33,028 bases of DNA, from contig NZ_FUYC01000022.1 in NCBI RefSeq assembly GCF_900167125.1, positions 1-33,028 on the forward strand, written 5' to 3'. The position numbers and the translations under genes were made by a program. Of the stretch, positions 16,648 to 25,074 are shown one piece after another (position 1 is the stretch's first letter; each line of letters begins with the position of its first letter). The stretch is from Paucidesulfovibrio gracilis DSM 16080 (GTDB lineage: Bacteria > Desulfobacterota > Desulfovibrionia > Desulfovibrionales > Desulfovibrionaceae). A model generated the notes under the pieces. That model did no database searches, had not been told where the DNA came from, and worked only from the letters and a program-made list of their open reading frames with translations.

Positions 16648-17235
16648 TTACGTAACTTTGCGCCGCCAGGGATTCTCCTGTCCGCGGGCCAGGCGGGCGA
16701 TGTTTTCACGATGACGCCAATACAGAAGCAGCGTCACGACCAGAGCCACCGGGGCCAGCTCCATGCGACCGGAAACAAGCATGGCCACGGGTAACGCCGC
16801 GCCAAAAAGAAGCGACCCCATGGAAACGTAGCCCGAGGCAAAAATACCCACGATGCAAATGACAACGCACACCAGGGTGGGCAGGAAGGCCAGCCCCAGA
16901 AAGGCACCAATGGTGGTGGCCACCGCCTTGCCCCCCCTGAAGCCGAGAAACGGGGAATACACATGGCCGAGAATCGGGGCCAGAGTGCTCAGGCTCAAAA
17001 AAAGCCAATGGTCGCTCATGCCTGTGGCTATGTATACAGGCACCAAGCCCTTGAGCAGATCAAAGGCCAGGGCCGTCAGGCCGAGCGGCAGGCCGCAGGT
17101 GCGGGCCACATTGGTGGCTCCGGTGTTGCCGCTGCCTTGGGTGCGGATGTCCACACCCTTAAGTTTGGCCAGTAGTAATCCAAAAGGAACGCCTCCCAGA
17201 AGATAGGAAGCAATGGGCCAGAATATCCAGTGCAT
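16648..17235 (-). CDS. plsY: Acyl-phosphate:glycerol-3-phosphate acyltransferase PlsY
   Basis: A 195-residue inner-membrane enzyme that moves an acyl chain from acyl phosphate to glycerol-3-phosphate, the first step of phospholipid synthesis. The three conserved PlsY loops are visible: GGVPFGLLLAKLKGVDIR followed by GSGNTGATNVAR, GHVYSPFLGFRGGKAVATT, and a late loop rich in Arg before the final helix. About five hydrophobic helices are present and length is normal. Start ATG at 17233-17235 has AAAGGAG upstream. The RNB exoribonuclease gene lies 42 bases upstream on the same strand, so the two are probably one transcript. Confidence 0.96.
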   Translation of the reverse strand: MHWIFWPIASYLLGGVPFGLLLAKLKGVDIRTQGSGNTGATNVARTCGLPLGLTALAFDLLKGLVPVYIATGMSDHWLFLSLSTLAPILGHVYSPFLGFRGGKAVATTIGAFLGLAFLPTLVCVVICIVGIFASGYVSMGSLLFGAALPVAMLVSGRMELAPVALVVTLLLYWRHRENIARLARGQENPWRRKVT

Positions 17236-17277
17236 GGTGGCTCCTTTGTGTCATCGGCTCAAGGCAGGACAGCCGTC

Positions 17278-19317
17278 CTATTCCTCAAGCGCCTCGGCGA
17301 TTTTGATTGTATTGGTCAGCGGATCGACACGCCCGAATTTAAGCTGAAACCGTTGCCCGGGATACAATTTATCCCCCAGCAAGGCACGCGGGGCGCGAAC
17401 ATTCATTTGCAGTTTGGGCATGGCCAAGCTGGGATACGGTCCGTTTTCCTCCACCAACACAGCCGAATGCCGTTGTTTTCGATTCTGGGCCAGGTACAGC
17501 AGCTTCCAATAGCGCGGCCGGAACCGCTGAATCTGGGAAACCTGCCCGATTCGGGAACTTAACCCGGGAAGCAGCGCTTCTAAGCCCTCCTGACTGAACG
17601 GAGGAGTTGCGTTGTCCAGATATCCGGCCACCTGCGCGGAATTGATCAAATCCGTATAGCGGCGGATGGGCGAGGTGATGGGCGCGTAGGCGTCCACGGC
17701 CAGGGCCGCGTGCCGTTTGGGGTGCGCTTCCAGCAAGGGAGGAGCCATGTACTTGACCGCACGAAAAATATCCTCGGGAGCGGAAAAAATTCCCTGTGCC
17801 TCGGACGGCAGGGCAATATTCTGCGTCCGGTGCAGCAGGGGCACATGGTGGCGGGCTGCCCAATCGGCCAAGGCGCTGTTGGCAAGAATCATGAATTCAC
17901 TCACCGTGAGCGAGGATTTCAACGTGGGCTGCTTCACCTCCACTTCCACCCGGACATCCACCCCGTCGCCCGAAAGCGTCACCTCCGGATCGGGCCGCTT
18001 GATGATCGAAGCCCCGGCTTTGAGTCGCTGTTTGAACAACAGCTTGGCCAATTCCAGCGCTGTTTCAAGCATGGGATCCGCATGGTTGTCCAACGCTTCT
18101 TCCGCCACTTCATACGGCGTATTCGCGGCCACCCGGACCCACTCCAGGCTCGGCGTGACCGAAAGCAAGGCTCCGCCCGGACCGAAGAGAAATTCGGTCA
18201 CCAATGCGGGTCGGGTTTGCCCGGCCATGAGGCTGAAGGCGTCCAGGCCCAAACAATGGGGTAGCATGTGTCCGGTGCCTTCCGGCAGATACAGACTGGT
18301 TGCCCGCTGAGCCACGGCCCGATCCAAAGCCGAACCAAACCGCCATCCCAAGGGACGGGCCAAGGCCAGGCTCAGGCGATAGCCTTCTCCCTGCCGCTCC
18401 ACAAAAAAGGCGTCATCAATGTCCCGCGTGGTGGCTGAATCTATACTTACAAAGGGCGTATCCAAAGGTGTGGCTGCATGCACGGCAACGGTTTCCCGCA
18501 GCTCGCGCACCTCGTCCGCCAAGGCCGCACTCCAGGAATCATCCATGGTGTATCCGGCCTCATCCAGCAGATGATTATGGTGCGGTTCCACAATCCCCCA
18601 GGCACGGGCCAGCACCAAAGCCTGATGCGGATGTTCGGGCAAGCCCTTGCGCAGTCCGGCCCACAATTTATCGGCCTTTTCGTCTGCGGTGCCGGAAATC
18701 TGATCCAACAGCAGCGCCCGCAATCCTTCGGCCACTTCCTCGGGCAACTCTAATCCGGAAGGCTCGCGCTGCGCCGTCCAGAGCGACTTGAACAGCTCCT
18801 GGCCCACTGCGGTAATCCGGTCGCGAACACGTTCCTCGGCTTCTTGCCGAAGCCGCTGGTCCACCTTGTCCGCCGGATGGATTTCAAACATGGGTGGACG
18901 AAATTTGAAATGCGTTTTTGCCGCCAGCAGAGCACGGCCCAACGCCGCCATTTCGTCCGGGCTGGGATCGTCAAACACCAGATCCGCGAACCATTTCAGC
19001 GGGGCTTCTTCCAGTTCTCCCTGGGCAAGCTCCCAGACTTCCATGACGTCCAGACCCGCCTGAATGCTTCCACGACGCTGGTGGTGCTTCTCAAGCTGCT
19101 CCAGAATTTCCTGTCGACTGGCATCCGGATTGTTCTGCGGCCCAATCCAGGGGAGCAGGCGGGCGCATGCCAGCTTGACTTCCCGCTTGTTCACGGTGAG
19201 CGCGCGTAGTTTCCCCGAGTTTTCTTCCTGCACCCAAGCCAGTTGCGGCTGATTGCCCTGCATGAATTCCACAACGCAGCCGGGGCCGGGAAAGGTTTCG
19301 GGACGAAGTTTGACCAT
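17278..19317 (-). CDS. RNB-family (RNase II/R-like) 3'-5' exoribonuclease
   Basis: A 679-residue protein with a central RNB catalytic domain. The metal-binding tetrad is intact: Asp293, Asp299, Asp301 and Asp302 in SIDSATTRDIDDAFF, with the same spacing as RNase II Asp201/207/209/210. It should degrade single-stranded RNA processively from the 3' end. The first 280 residues lack clear cold-shock domains and are rich in helix. The C-terminus has an S1-like beta segment (VLVEENGPYPSLAMPKL region). It starts at ATG 19315-19317, only 25 bases after the terminator of the upstream gene, and no strong Shine-Dalgarno sequence is visible. Whether it acts as RNase R, RNase II or a divergent third type cannot be told. 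Confidence 0.9.
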   Translation of the reverse strand: MVKLRPETFPGPGCVVEFMQGNQPQLAWVQEENSGKLRALTVNKREVKLACARLLPWIGPQNNPDASRQEILEQLEKHHQRRGSIQAGLDVMEVWELAQGELEEAPLKWFADLVFDDPSPDEMAALGRALLAAKTHFKFRPPMFEIHPADKVDQRLRQEAEERVRDRITAVGQELFKSLWTAQREPSGLELPEEVAEGLRALLLDQISGTADEKADKLWAGLRKGLPEHPHQALVLARAWGIVEPHHNHLLDEAGYTMDDSWSAALADEVRELRETVAVHAATPLDTPFVSIDSATTRDIDDAFFVERQGEGYRLSLALARPLGWRFGSALDRAVAQRATSLYLPEGTGHMLPHCLGLDAFSLMAGQTRPALVTEFLFGPGGALLSVTPSLEWVRVAANTPYEVAEEALDNHADPMLETALELAKLLFKQRLKAGASIIKRPDPEVTLSGDGVDVRVEVEVKQPTLKSSLTVSEFMILANSALADWAARHHVPLLHRTQNIALPSEAQGIFSAPEDIFRAVKYMAPPLLEAHPKRHAALAVDAYAPITSPIRRYTDLINSAQVAGYLDNATPPFSQEGLEALLPGLSSRIGQVSQIQRFRPRYWKLLYLAQNRKQRHSAVLVEENGPYPSLAMPKLQMNVRAPRALLGDKLYPGQRFQLKFGRVDPLTNTIKIAEALEE

Positions 19318-19342
19318 GGTCGAATCCGAATGTTGCGGTTGG

Positions 19343-19370
19343 AAAAACCGGGGAGCAAGAAACTCCCCGG
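19343..19370 (-). terminator. Rho-independent terminator after the AICAR formyltransferase gene
   Basis: On the minus strand CCGGGGAG and CTCCCCGG (plus-strand 19363-19370 and 19348-19355) form an 8-bp GC-rich stem with a 7-base loop, followed by TTTTT (19343-19347). It begins 7 bases after the stop codon and ends 25 bases before the next start on the same strand. Confidence 0.85.
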
Positions 19371-19377
19371 CGTATTG

Positions 19378-20652
19378 TTAATGCTTGAAGGAGCGCTGGC
19401 CCGTGAAGACCATGGCCACTTGGGGGGTAGCTTCGTTCACGGCCTGAATGATCTCATGATCGCGGATGGAGCCGCCGGGCTGGGCAATGGCGGAGACGCC
19501 CTGCTCGATGCACAGATCCACGCCGTCGCGGAAGGGGAAGAACCCATCGGAAACCGCTACGGATCCCTGAATTCCACCTTTGGCCTCGGCAGTACGCCGC
19601 TGGATGTCGGCCAACGCATCCGCCATGGCGTCATCCTCGCGAGCGGCGAGCTGCACCTCGAAAAGGCTCTTGCCCAGTTCGTCAAAAGCCAGCAGGTCCG
19701 CATACTTGGTGTACGCCTTGCTTACGGCAAGCTGGACGCACCCCACACGATCCTGTTCACCGGTGCCGATGGCAACGGTGGCGCCGTCCTTGACGAAAAG
19801 AACAGAGTTGGATGTCACTCCCGATTCCACGGCCCAGGCAAAAAGCAAATCTTCGGCCTCGGCTTTTTCCGGTCCACGGGCAATGAAACTCGCGCCGTCC
19901 TTTTCCGCCTTGGCCGGGAGGAAGTCCTCCACCGTGCGGATGCGGTTGCGGAAGGAAAATTGAACGATGACGCCGCCATCCACCAGGCTCTTCACATCCA
20001 GGAACGGCTCGGCTCCCAGCATGGATAAATCGTTGATGCCCGGCAATTTGATGATGCGCAGGTTCTTCCGTTTCTTCAACTCGTCCAGCGCGTCCGGCGC
20101 AAAGTCCGGCGCGGCAACCACTTCGAAATAAGCGGAATTGATGACCTGGGCGCAGTCCATATCCACAGGGCGGTTCAGCACAATGGCACCGCCAAAGGCG
20201 GCGATGCGGTCCGCGTCAAAGGCCCGGCGCAATGCCGTGGCAATACCGTCGTCGCTCCAGGCCGCGCCGCAGGGGTTGTTGTGCTTGAGAATCACGGCCG
20301 CAGGCTTGGCCTCCAGGTATTGGAGGATATTCAACCCGTTATCCACGTCCGTAAGATTGATCTTGCCGGGATGCTTTCCCGCCTGGAGCATATGCTCCTC
20401 GCTGATAGCGGAGACCAGCCCCTTCCCCGGTCCGCGCAGGGCAACACCGTCCGCGTCCAGTTCGCCGGACACCGGTTCGTACAGGGCCGCAGGCTGATCT
20501 GGATTTTCTCCGTACCGCAGTCCCTTGGTCTCTCCGTCGATCTCCCAGGTCCGCTTGCGGAAGACCAACTCCTTGTCACCCAGGCGCAAGGTCATTTCCC
20601 GGGGAAAAGGATCCTGTTGCAGGGTTTTATACATGTCCTTGAGATTACTCAT
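19378..20652 (-). CDS. Stand-alone AICAR formyltransferase (PurH C-terminal-type domain only)
   Basis: A 424-residue enzyme matching the AICAR transformylase half of PurH, which formylates AICAR with 10-formyl-tetrahydrofolate late in purine synthesis. Motifs are LRYGENPDQPAALY near the N-terminus, the catalytic ILKHNNPCGAAW, AFDADRIAAFGGAIVLN, SNSVLFVKDG and the end region VAVSDGFFPFRDGVD with AQPGGSIRD. The MGS-like IMP cyclohydrolase domain that normally precedes it in PurH (about 200 residues) is absent, and the upstream DNA is intergenic, so the cyclohydrolase must be elsewhere. The start at 20650-20652 is chosen because GAGGAG lies 8 bases upstream; the longer in-frame ATG at 20700 would overlap the likely promoter. 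Confidence 0.9.
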   Translation of the reverse strand: MSNLKDMYKTLQQDPFPREMTLRLGDKELVFRKRTWEIDGETKGLRYGENPDQPAALYEPVSGELDADGVALRGPGKGLVSAISEEHMLQAGKHPGKINLTDVDNGLNILQYLEAKPAAVILKHNNPCGAAWSDDGIATALRRAFDADRIAAFGGAIVLNRPVDMDCAQVINSAYFEVVAAPDFAPDALDELKKRKNLRIIKLPGINDLSMLGAEPFLDVKSLVDGGVIVQFSFRNRIRTVEDFLPAKAEKDGASFIARGPEKAEAEDLLFAWAVESGVTSNSVLFVKDGATVAIGTGEQDRVGCVQLAVSKAYTKYADLLAFDELGKSLFEVQLAAREDDAMADALADIQRRTAEAKGGIQGSVAVSDGFFPFRDGVDLCIEQGVSAIAQPGGSIRDHEIIQAVNEATPQVAMVFTGQRSFKH

Positions 20653-20688
20653 GGCTTTTTGCTCCTCGCTCTCTTTCGTGAAGAGGGG

Positions 20689-20717
20689 TTCATAGCACAT
20701 GCCCGGCAGGGGGGCAA
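20689..20717 (-). promoter_or_regulatory. Sigma-70-like promoter for the AICAR formyltransferase gene
   Basis: On the minus strand TTGCCC (20712-20717) and TATGAA (20689-20694) are spaced 17 bases. Transcription would start near 20682, leaving a leader of about 30 bases with GAGGAG before the ATG at 20652. Confidence 0.5.
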
Positions 20718-20724
20718 TCGGCCG

Positions 20725-20753
20725 TTGCCTGGACCGGCTGAATGGAATATGGG
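20725..20753 (+). promoter_or_regulatory. Weak promoter candidate for the 133-residue gene
   Basis: TTGCCT at 20725-20730 and TATGGG at 20748-20753 with 17-base spacing, about 35 bases before the ATG at 20789. It is divergent from, and adjacent to, the AICAR formyltransferase promoter. The -10 box is a poor match. Confidence 0.3.
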
Positions 20754-20788
20754 ATACTGCCGTACATCAGGAACACGAGGTGATAAAC

Positions 20789-21190
20789 ATGTCCTTGGAA
20801 AATGCTGTATTAAAGATAGCCCGCCAGATCAGAGCGTATGATGAGGCCTCACTCATGAGCCTGTGGGAACAACTCGCGGAACGCGTAGCCCATTTCGAGC
20901 CGACAGCACGCTGGGAGGACGCGGTGGTGGCGCTTTCCATTGTGCAGGGTGTGCGCATGAAGAATCAACTTTTCAACCATCATATGTCCCATACGGCGAA
21001 GGCACCGGCCGGCCCGGGCATGCGGATTGCGGACCTGACCATTCCCGAGGGGATGGAACGCACCGGTTTTGAGGAATTATCCGGTGAGGCCGGGCAGCTC
21101 AATCTCGATGCCGGGGAATCGGAGTCCGACGGATCCGACGTCGGGTCGAAGCGGGGCAAGCTGCTGGAGTTCAAACCCAGGCAAAAATGA
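20789..21190 (+). CDS. Conserved-looking protein of unknown function, 133 residues
   Basis: I do not recognise this protein. Start ATG 20789 has GAGGTGA 7 bases upstream, far better than the longer ORF starting at 20699. Residues 1-65 are predicted helical and amphipathic (KIARQIRAYDEASLMSLWEQ region). Residues 70-95 hold QLFNHHMSHTAKAP with three His. The C-terminal 40 residues are acidic and Ser/Gly-rich, ending in a basic [10 protein letters not shown] tail, and look disordered. There is no signal or membrane segment. The last 114 bases overlap the end of the opposite-strand mltF-like gene. It is probably a cytoplasmic protein. Purine genes on both sides do not by themselves assign a role. 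Confidence 0.72.
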   Translation: MSLENAVLKIARQIRAYDEASLMSLWEQLAERVAHFEPTARWEDAVVALSIVQGVRMKNQLFNHHMSHTAKAPAGPGMRIADLTIPEGMERTGFEELSGEAGQLNLDAGESESDGSDVGSKRGKLLEFKPRQK

Positions 21191-22585
21191 CAACCCCTTG
21201 AGTACATAATAATAGAACCTGATTCGATCCACATATTCCACGCCTTCCCATCCACGGCTATAGCCGAATATGGTTCGCCGGTGCCATTCCTCCTCAGCCA
21301 GAAGCGGCAGCACTCCTTTCAGCTCCCGCCAGGAACGGGGATTTTTCCCCATCCGCTTGGCCAGGAACATGGCGTCGAAAATGTGTCCGATGCCCTGATT
21401 ATAGGCGGCCAGGGCGTACGCCCAACGGTCCCAGGTTGTTAGCTCCAGGTGTTCCAGCTCATCCCAGAGCAACCGAAGATATTTGGTCCCGTAGTAAATG
21501 CTCTGGGCGGGATCGGTGCGGTCCGAGGCACCCAGGGCGTTGGCGGTCTGTTGCGTCAATTGCATCAACCCCCTTACGCCGGTATAGCTGACCGCGTCCG
21601 GGTTGAAGGCGGATTCCTGAAAAATGACCGCCACCACGAGCAACGGGTCCAGGTCATACTGTTTTGCAGCGTCGAGGATGAAACGCCGGTAGAGCGGCAG
21701 CTTGGTCCGCACGGTATTGCGCAAGAGCCAAAGCTGACCATAGGCGCCTTCTTCGGGGAAAAAGCCGTAGTAGCGTTCCTGCAGTTCAGCCAGATGGTCG
21801 CTGCGTTGGATACGCTGAAAAAAAGCGGTAAGCCGGTCTGTCAACTTGGGTACGTCCGTTCGCCAGTACCAGCGGTAATCAACGGACCCGTCCAAATGGA
21901 ATGCAGGCCTGACCCGGTGATGAAAAGGACGTAGCGGAAGAAACGAACCGTTTTCCACCAGGGCCATGGTATGTCCGCCGTCCGCCGCAACCCGGCGTAA
22001 CGCGGTCTGCACATCGGCCCCCACAAGGCGGCTGGCCACCGGCGCGCAATCCTCGCCTTTGGTGGTCCGGCCCAACACGCTGGAGAGATGCGGAATATCC
22101 TGGCGGATCACATTGCCGCCGCACAAGGAAGCCGGATCGTGCCGACTCGGACGGCGGGAGGCACTGAGAAGCACGGGCAAGTGGGTTTCGTACGCCGGAC
22201 CGGACATGACCGAAAGCTCCGGCGGGACGCGTTCCGGCGCAAATCCCGTGCTAAGGAACACATGCACCTCGCCGCGTGCCAGCATGTCCCAGCCCTGTTT
22301 GAGGGTTTGTGTACGAACCCATTGGAGGCGGTATCCGTAGCGCTCACAAAACTCTTCCACGAGTTCGCGTTCCAGTCCGGGACCATACGGAGAAATCGTG
22401 GAAAAAACCCGTTCCTGGTCCGGAGCGGCCACTCTGAGCACGGAAATAGGCCGGGGGTGCGTGGCAAAAAAAAGCCAGATCGCCCCGGAGAACAACAATA
22501 GGAACAGCGCAGCGGCCGCAGCTCCGGAAAGGCCGGGGCGGAAATTCGCCTGTGCGGGGGATTTTGCGCCGGTCTCGGTTGACAT
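21077..22585 (-). CDS. mltF: MltF-like membrane-bound lytic transglycosylase (SBP + SLT domains)
   Basis: A 502-residue cell-envelope protein. An N-terminal membrane segment lies at about residues 21-41. A family 3 solute-binding-protein-like domain follows at about 55-270, and then a lytic transglycosylase (SLT) domain with catalytic Glu324 in [10 protein letters not shown], then GVRGLMQLT and [12 protein letters not shown]. This is the MltF architecture, in which the enzyme cleaves peptidoglycan glycan strands to 1,6-anhydro ends in the periplasm. Start ATG at 22583-22585 is preferred over TTG 22609 because AAGGA lies 8 bases before it. The last 38 codons lie opposite the end of the 133-residue gene. 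It is divergent from purA. Confidence 0.9.
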   Translation of the reverse strand: MSTETGAKSPAQANFRPGLSGAAAAALFLLLFSGAIWLFFATHPRPISVLRVAAPDQERVFSTISPYGPGLERELVEEFCERYGYRLQWVRTQTLKQGWDMLARGEVHVFLSTGFAPERVPPELSVMSGPAYETHLPVLLSASRRPSRHDPASLCGGNVIRQDIPHLSSVLGRTTKGEDCAPVASRLVGADVQTALRRVAADGGHTMALVENGSFLPLRPFHHRVRPAFHLDGSVDYRWYWRTDVPKLTDRLTAFFQRIQRSDHLAELQERYYGFFPEEGAYGQLWLLRNTVRTKLPLYRRFILDAAKQYDLDPLLVVAVIFQESAFNPDAVSYTGVRGLMQLTQQTANALGASDRTDPAQSIYYGTKYLRLLWDELEHLELTTWDRWAYALAAYNQGIGHIFDAMFLAKRMGKNPRSWRELKGVLPLLAEEEWHRRTIFGYSRGWEGVEYVDRIRFYYYVLKGLSFLPGFELQQLAPLRPDVGSVGLRFPGIEIELPGLTG

Positions 22586-22670
22586 GCGTGGATTCCTTAT
22601 TTTAGGCAATAAGGCCGTTTGTCCGCAATTCCGGCGGAGCGGCGTTTACGTTTTTCTCAAGGAGACAGCA

Positions 22671-23951
22671 ATGGCCAACGTCGTGGTATTCGGCTCCCAG
22701 TGGGGGGACGAAGGAAAGGGAAAGATCGTGGATATGCTGGCGGAGAAATCCGCTGCCATCGTCCGTTTTCAAGGCGGCAACAACGCCGGACACACACTGG
22801 TGGTCGGCGGTGAAAAGTGTATCCTGCACCTCATTCCCTCCGGCATCTTGCATCAGGGCAAAGCCTGCCTCATTGGTAACGGCGTTGTGCTTGATCCGGA
22901 AGTATTTCTGAAAGAAGTGGACGTGCTCGGCAAAAAAGGCGTCGATGCCTCGCCCGAGCGGTTGATGGTCAGCAAAAAGACCCATCTCATCATGCCGTAC
23001 CATCGGCTCATGGACAGTTGCCGCGAATCCGCCCTGGACGACAAGGGCAAAATCGGCACCACAGGCCGAGGCATCGGTCCCTGCTACGAAGACAAGATGC
23101 ATCGTTGCGGCATCCGCGCCGGAGACTTGGCCGATCCCGAGCTTCTGCGTGCGAAAATCGAACGTGCCTTGTGCGAAAAGAATATTTTGTTCAAGCATTT
23201 GTACGGGGTTGATCCCCTGGACCCGGATGCGGTCTTCCAGGACGTTCTTCCGCTGGCTCAGCGCATGACGCCCTATCTCGGGGATGTTTCCGGCGCGATC
23301 CAAGAGGCCGAGGCCCAGGGCTTTGTCTTGTTTGAGGGTGCGCAAGGCACCCACCTGGACATTGATCACGGGACGTATCCCTTTGTAACCTCTTCCAATA
23401 CGGTTACAGGGAACGCCGCCTCAGGATCGGGATGCGGACCGAAAAAATTAGATCGGATCATCGCTATTGTCAAGGCCTACACCACTCGCGTGGGCGGTGG
23501 ACCTTTCCCAACGGAACTCACTGATTCCGTTGGAGAACGCTTACAAGACATGGGCGGGGAGTTTGGTGCCACCACTGGCAGGCGGCGGCGGTGCGGCTGG
23601 CTGGACATGGTCGTCTTGCGCGAATCCGTCCGGCTCAACACCCCCACGGAACTGGCCATCACCAAACTTGATGTGCTTTCCGGCTTAAAGGAAATATGCA
23701 TCTGCACCGCCTACCAATACCGTGGGGAAACGTTGCAATATCCTCCACAGGAACAAAATGGCATGGCCCATGTGACCCCGGTATACGAGTCCATGCCCGG
23801 CTGGGACGAGGACATCTCCGGCGTGACACGCTGGGCCGACCTGCCTGAAACGGCCAAAGCCTATCTTACGCGGTTGGAAGAACTTTCCGGCGTTCCCGTG
23901 GGCATTGTGTCCGTGGGACCGGATCGGGCACAGACGTTTACCCGCGGCTAA
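22671..23951 (+). CDS. purA: Adenylosuccinate synthetase
   Basis: A 426-residue cytoplasmic enzyme that joins IMP and aspartate using GTP, the first committed step to AMP. The N-terminal P-loop-like [11 protein letters not shown] has the catalytic Asp13, and NNAGHT has His41, both in the E. coli positions. [30 protein letters not shown] and [12 protein letters not shown] complete the family signature. The ORF opens further upstream (22398), but ATG 22671 is chosen for its AAGGAGA site and because the protein then starts as the family does. A perfect TTGACA lies at 22579-22584, but no good -10 box follows at normal spacing. The holB gene follows after 4 bases. Confidence 0.98.
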   Translation: MANVVVFGSQWGDEGKGKIVDMLAEKSAAIVRFQGGNNAGHTLVVGGEKCILHLIPSGILHQGKACLIGNGVVLDPEVFLKEVDVLGKKGVDASPERLMVSKKTHLIMPYHRLMDSCRESALDDKGKIGTTGRGIGPCYEDKMHRCGIRAGDLADPELLRAKIERALCEKNILFKHLYGVDPLDPDAVFQDVLPLAQRMTPYLGDVSGAIQEAEAQGFVLFEGAQGTHLDIDHGTYPFVTSSNTVTGNAASGSGCGPKKLDRIIAIVKAYTTRVGGGPFPTELTDSVGERLQDMGGEFGATTGRRRRCGWLDMVVLRESVRLNTPTELAITKLDVLSGLKEICICTAYQYRGETLQYPPQEQNGMAHVTPVYESMPGWDEDISGVTRWADLPETAKAYLTRLEELSGVPVGIVSVGPDRAQTFTRG

Positions 23952-23955
23952 TCCC

Positions 23956-24825
23956 ATGAGCGCCGGTGCGGAATACCTCGCTCTGGTGCGCCGTCAGGAG
24001 CGCGTGGCCAATTTGCTGCGTACGCTCGCCTTTGATTCGCCGTCGGGACCGCCCCAAAGCCTTGTGCTGGAAGGTGGTTCCGACGACGAGCGGCGGGCAT
24101 TGGCCTTGCACTATGCCGCCCTGCTCAACTGCGCCCATTCTGATCCCGCACAGCGGCCTTGCTGGGATTGTTCCCCCTGCCGTCAGATTCAGTCACAGGT
24201 CTTCAACGACCTGCTCTTTGTGGACCAGACCTACTATGAGGATGGCAAGCGCCAGCTCTCCGTGGCCGCTGTGCGCGCCATGCGCCACCTCTGGGGTGAA
24301 CCGCCTCGGGGTGAAGGATACCGCGTCACGGTATTCCCGGATGTTCGCGATCTGAGCGCCGACGTCTCCAACTCCCTGCTCAAATCCCTGGAAGAGCCTC
24401 GCCCTGGGAACGTGTTCGTGCTCCTCGCACCCCAGCGGGAACGCCTGCTCGAGACCCTGGTTTCCCGAAGCTGGGTTCTGACGCTGGCCTGGCCGGAGGC
24501 CGCGCCGCCGGACGAAAAAGCTCTTGAATGGGCGCAGGCCATGCTCTCTTTCCAACGCTCGGGAAAAGGCTGGTATGCCCGAACCATGGGCAAGCCCGAC
24601 GTGGAACTTGCCGACAACATTCTCTTGGTTCTCCAGGCTGCGCTTGTGGGAGCCATGAGTCAAAAAACGGACATTCCTCTGGCACGGGAGCTTGCCGCCC
24701 TCCCTTCGCGTCAGCTCCGCCGTTTCGACCTGGCACTGGACAAGGCGCGTCAGGCCTTGGCCGCCCGTCCCAGCCCGGTGAACCCGGCACTGGTTCTCGA
24801 CTGGCTCGCCACCCGAATGATCTGA
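23956..24825 (+). CDS. holB: DNA polymerase III delta-prime subunit (clamp loader), HolB type
   Basis: A 289-residue protein of the clamp-loader family. Its zinc module is seen as NCAHSDPAQRPCWDCSPC (four Cys spaced 9, 3 and 3). It is followed by VTVFPDVRDLSADVSNSLLKSLEEP, the delta-prime version of the ATPase sensor region, and by FVLLAPQRERLLETLVSR. The Walker A lysine loop is absent (LEGGSDDERRALAL in its place), as expected for a delta-prime subunit that does not hydrolyse ATP. ATG 23956 is 4 bases after the purA stop with only a weak ribosome-binding site, so translation is probably coupled. The C-terminal third is helical and diverged. Role: part of the complex that loads the beta clamp on DNA. 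Confidence 0.85.
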   Translation: MSAGAEYLALVRRQERVANLLRTLAFDSPSGPPQSLVLEGGSDDERRALALHYAALLNCAHSDPAQRPCWDCSPCRQIQSQVFNDLLFVDQTYYEDGKRQLSVAAVRAMRHLWGEPPRGEGYRVTVFPDVRDLSADVSNSLLKSLEEPRPGNVFVLLAPQRERLLETLVSRSWVLTLAWPEAAPPDEKALEWAQAMLSFQRSGKGWYARTMGKPDVELADNILLVLQAALVGAMSQKTDIPLARELAALPSRQLRRFDLALDKARQALAARPSPVNPALVLDWLATRMI

Positions 24826-24999
24826 TTGCTTGTTCATGCCTTCCGCCCTGGGTTGCTCTATTCTCTCAACAACCCTTCGCGTGCTCCTCGCCATCAGCAC
24901 CTACGTGGCGATCTCCCGTCATCCTGCCGCGTTTCAGGCCACATGCCGTTCACACCCCGTTCCTCGGAAACTTCCCAAGTTGAGGCAACCTTCCCAGTC

Positions 25000-25024
25000 G
25001 GAATTCGGGACAATTCCCTATATA
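25000..25024 (+). promoter_or_regulatory. Palindromic operator-like site abutting TATATA
   Basis: GGAATT at 25000-25005 and AATTCC at 25012-25017 form a perfect dyad with a 6-base spacer, and TATATA follows at 25019-25024. No -35 box is seen at the right distance, so the promoter might depend on a bound activator. It is about 50 bases upstream of the membrane gene start. Confidence 0.4.
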
Positions 25025-25032
25025 CCGAGCTG

Positions 25033-25060
25033 TTGAAAAAGTGTATCCGCTATTTTTCAA
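25033..25060 (+). repeat. Inverted repeat upstream of the membrane-protein start
   Basis: TTGAAAAA at 25033-25040 is the exact reverse complement of TTTTTCAA at 25053-25060, with a 12-base spacer, ending 3 bases before the GAGGGGG ribosome-binding site. It could be an operator or an RNA hairpin that hides the leader. Confidence 0.5.
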
Positions 25061-25074
25061 AATGAGGGGGTTGC

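Noticed and set aside
20653-20700. Upstream ATG at 20700 for the AICAR formyltransferase
   Set aside because: It has no Shine-Dalgarno sequence and would place the likely -10 box inside the coding region. The ATG at 20652 has GAGGAG at good spacing.
22599-22628. Minus-strand TTGCGG-N18-TAAAAT as an mltF promoter
   Set aside because: The transcript would start about 7 bases before the ATG and lose the AAGGA ribosome-binding site.
24826-25065. 79-residue ORF between holB and the membrane gene
   Set aside because: No ribosome-binding site, Pro/Ser/Arg-rich random composition, and it covers the operator-like dyads.
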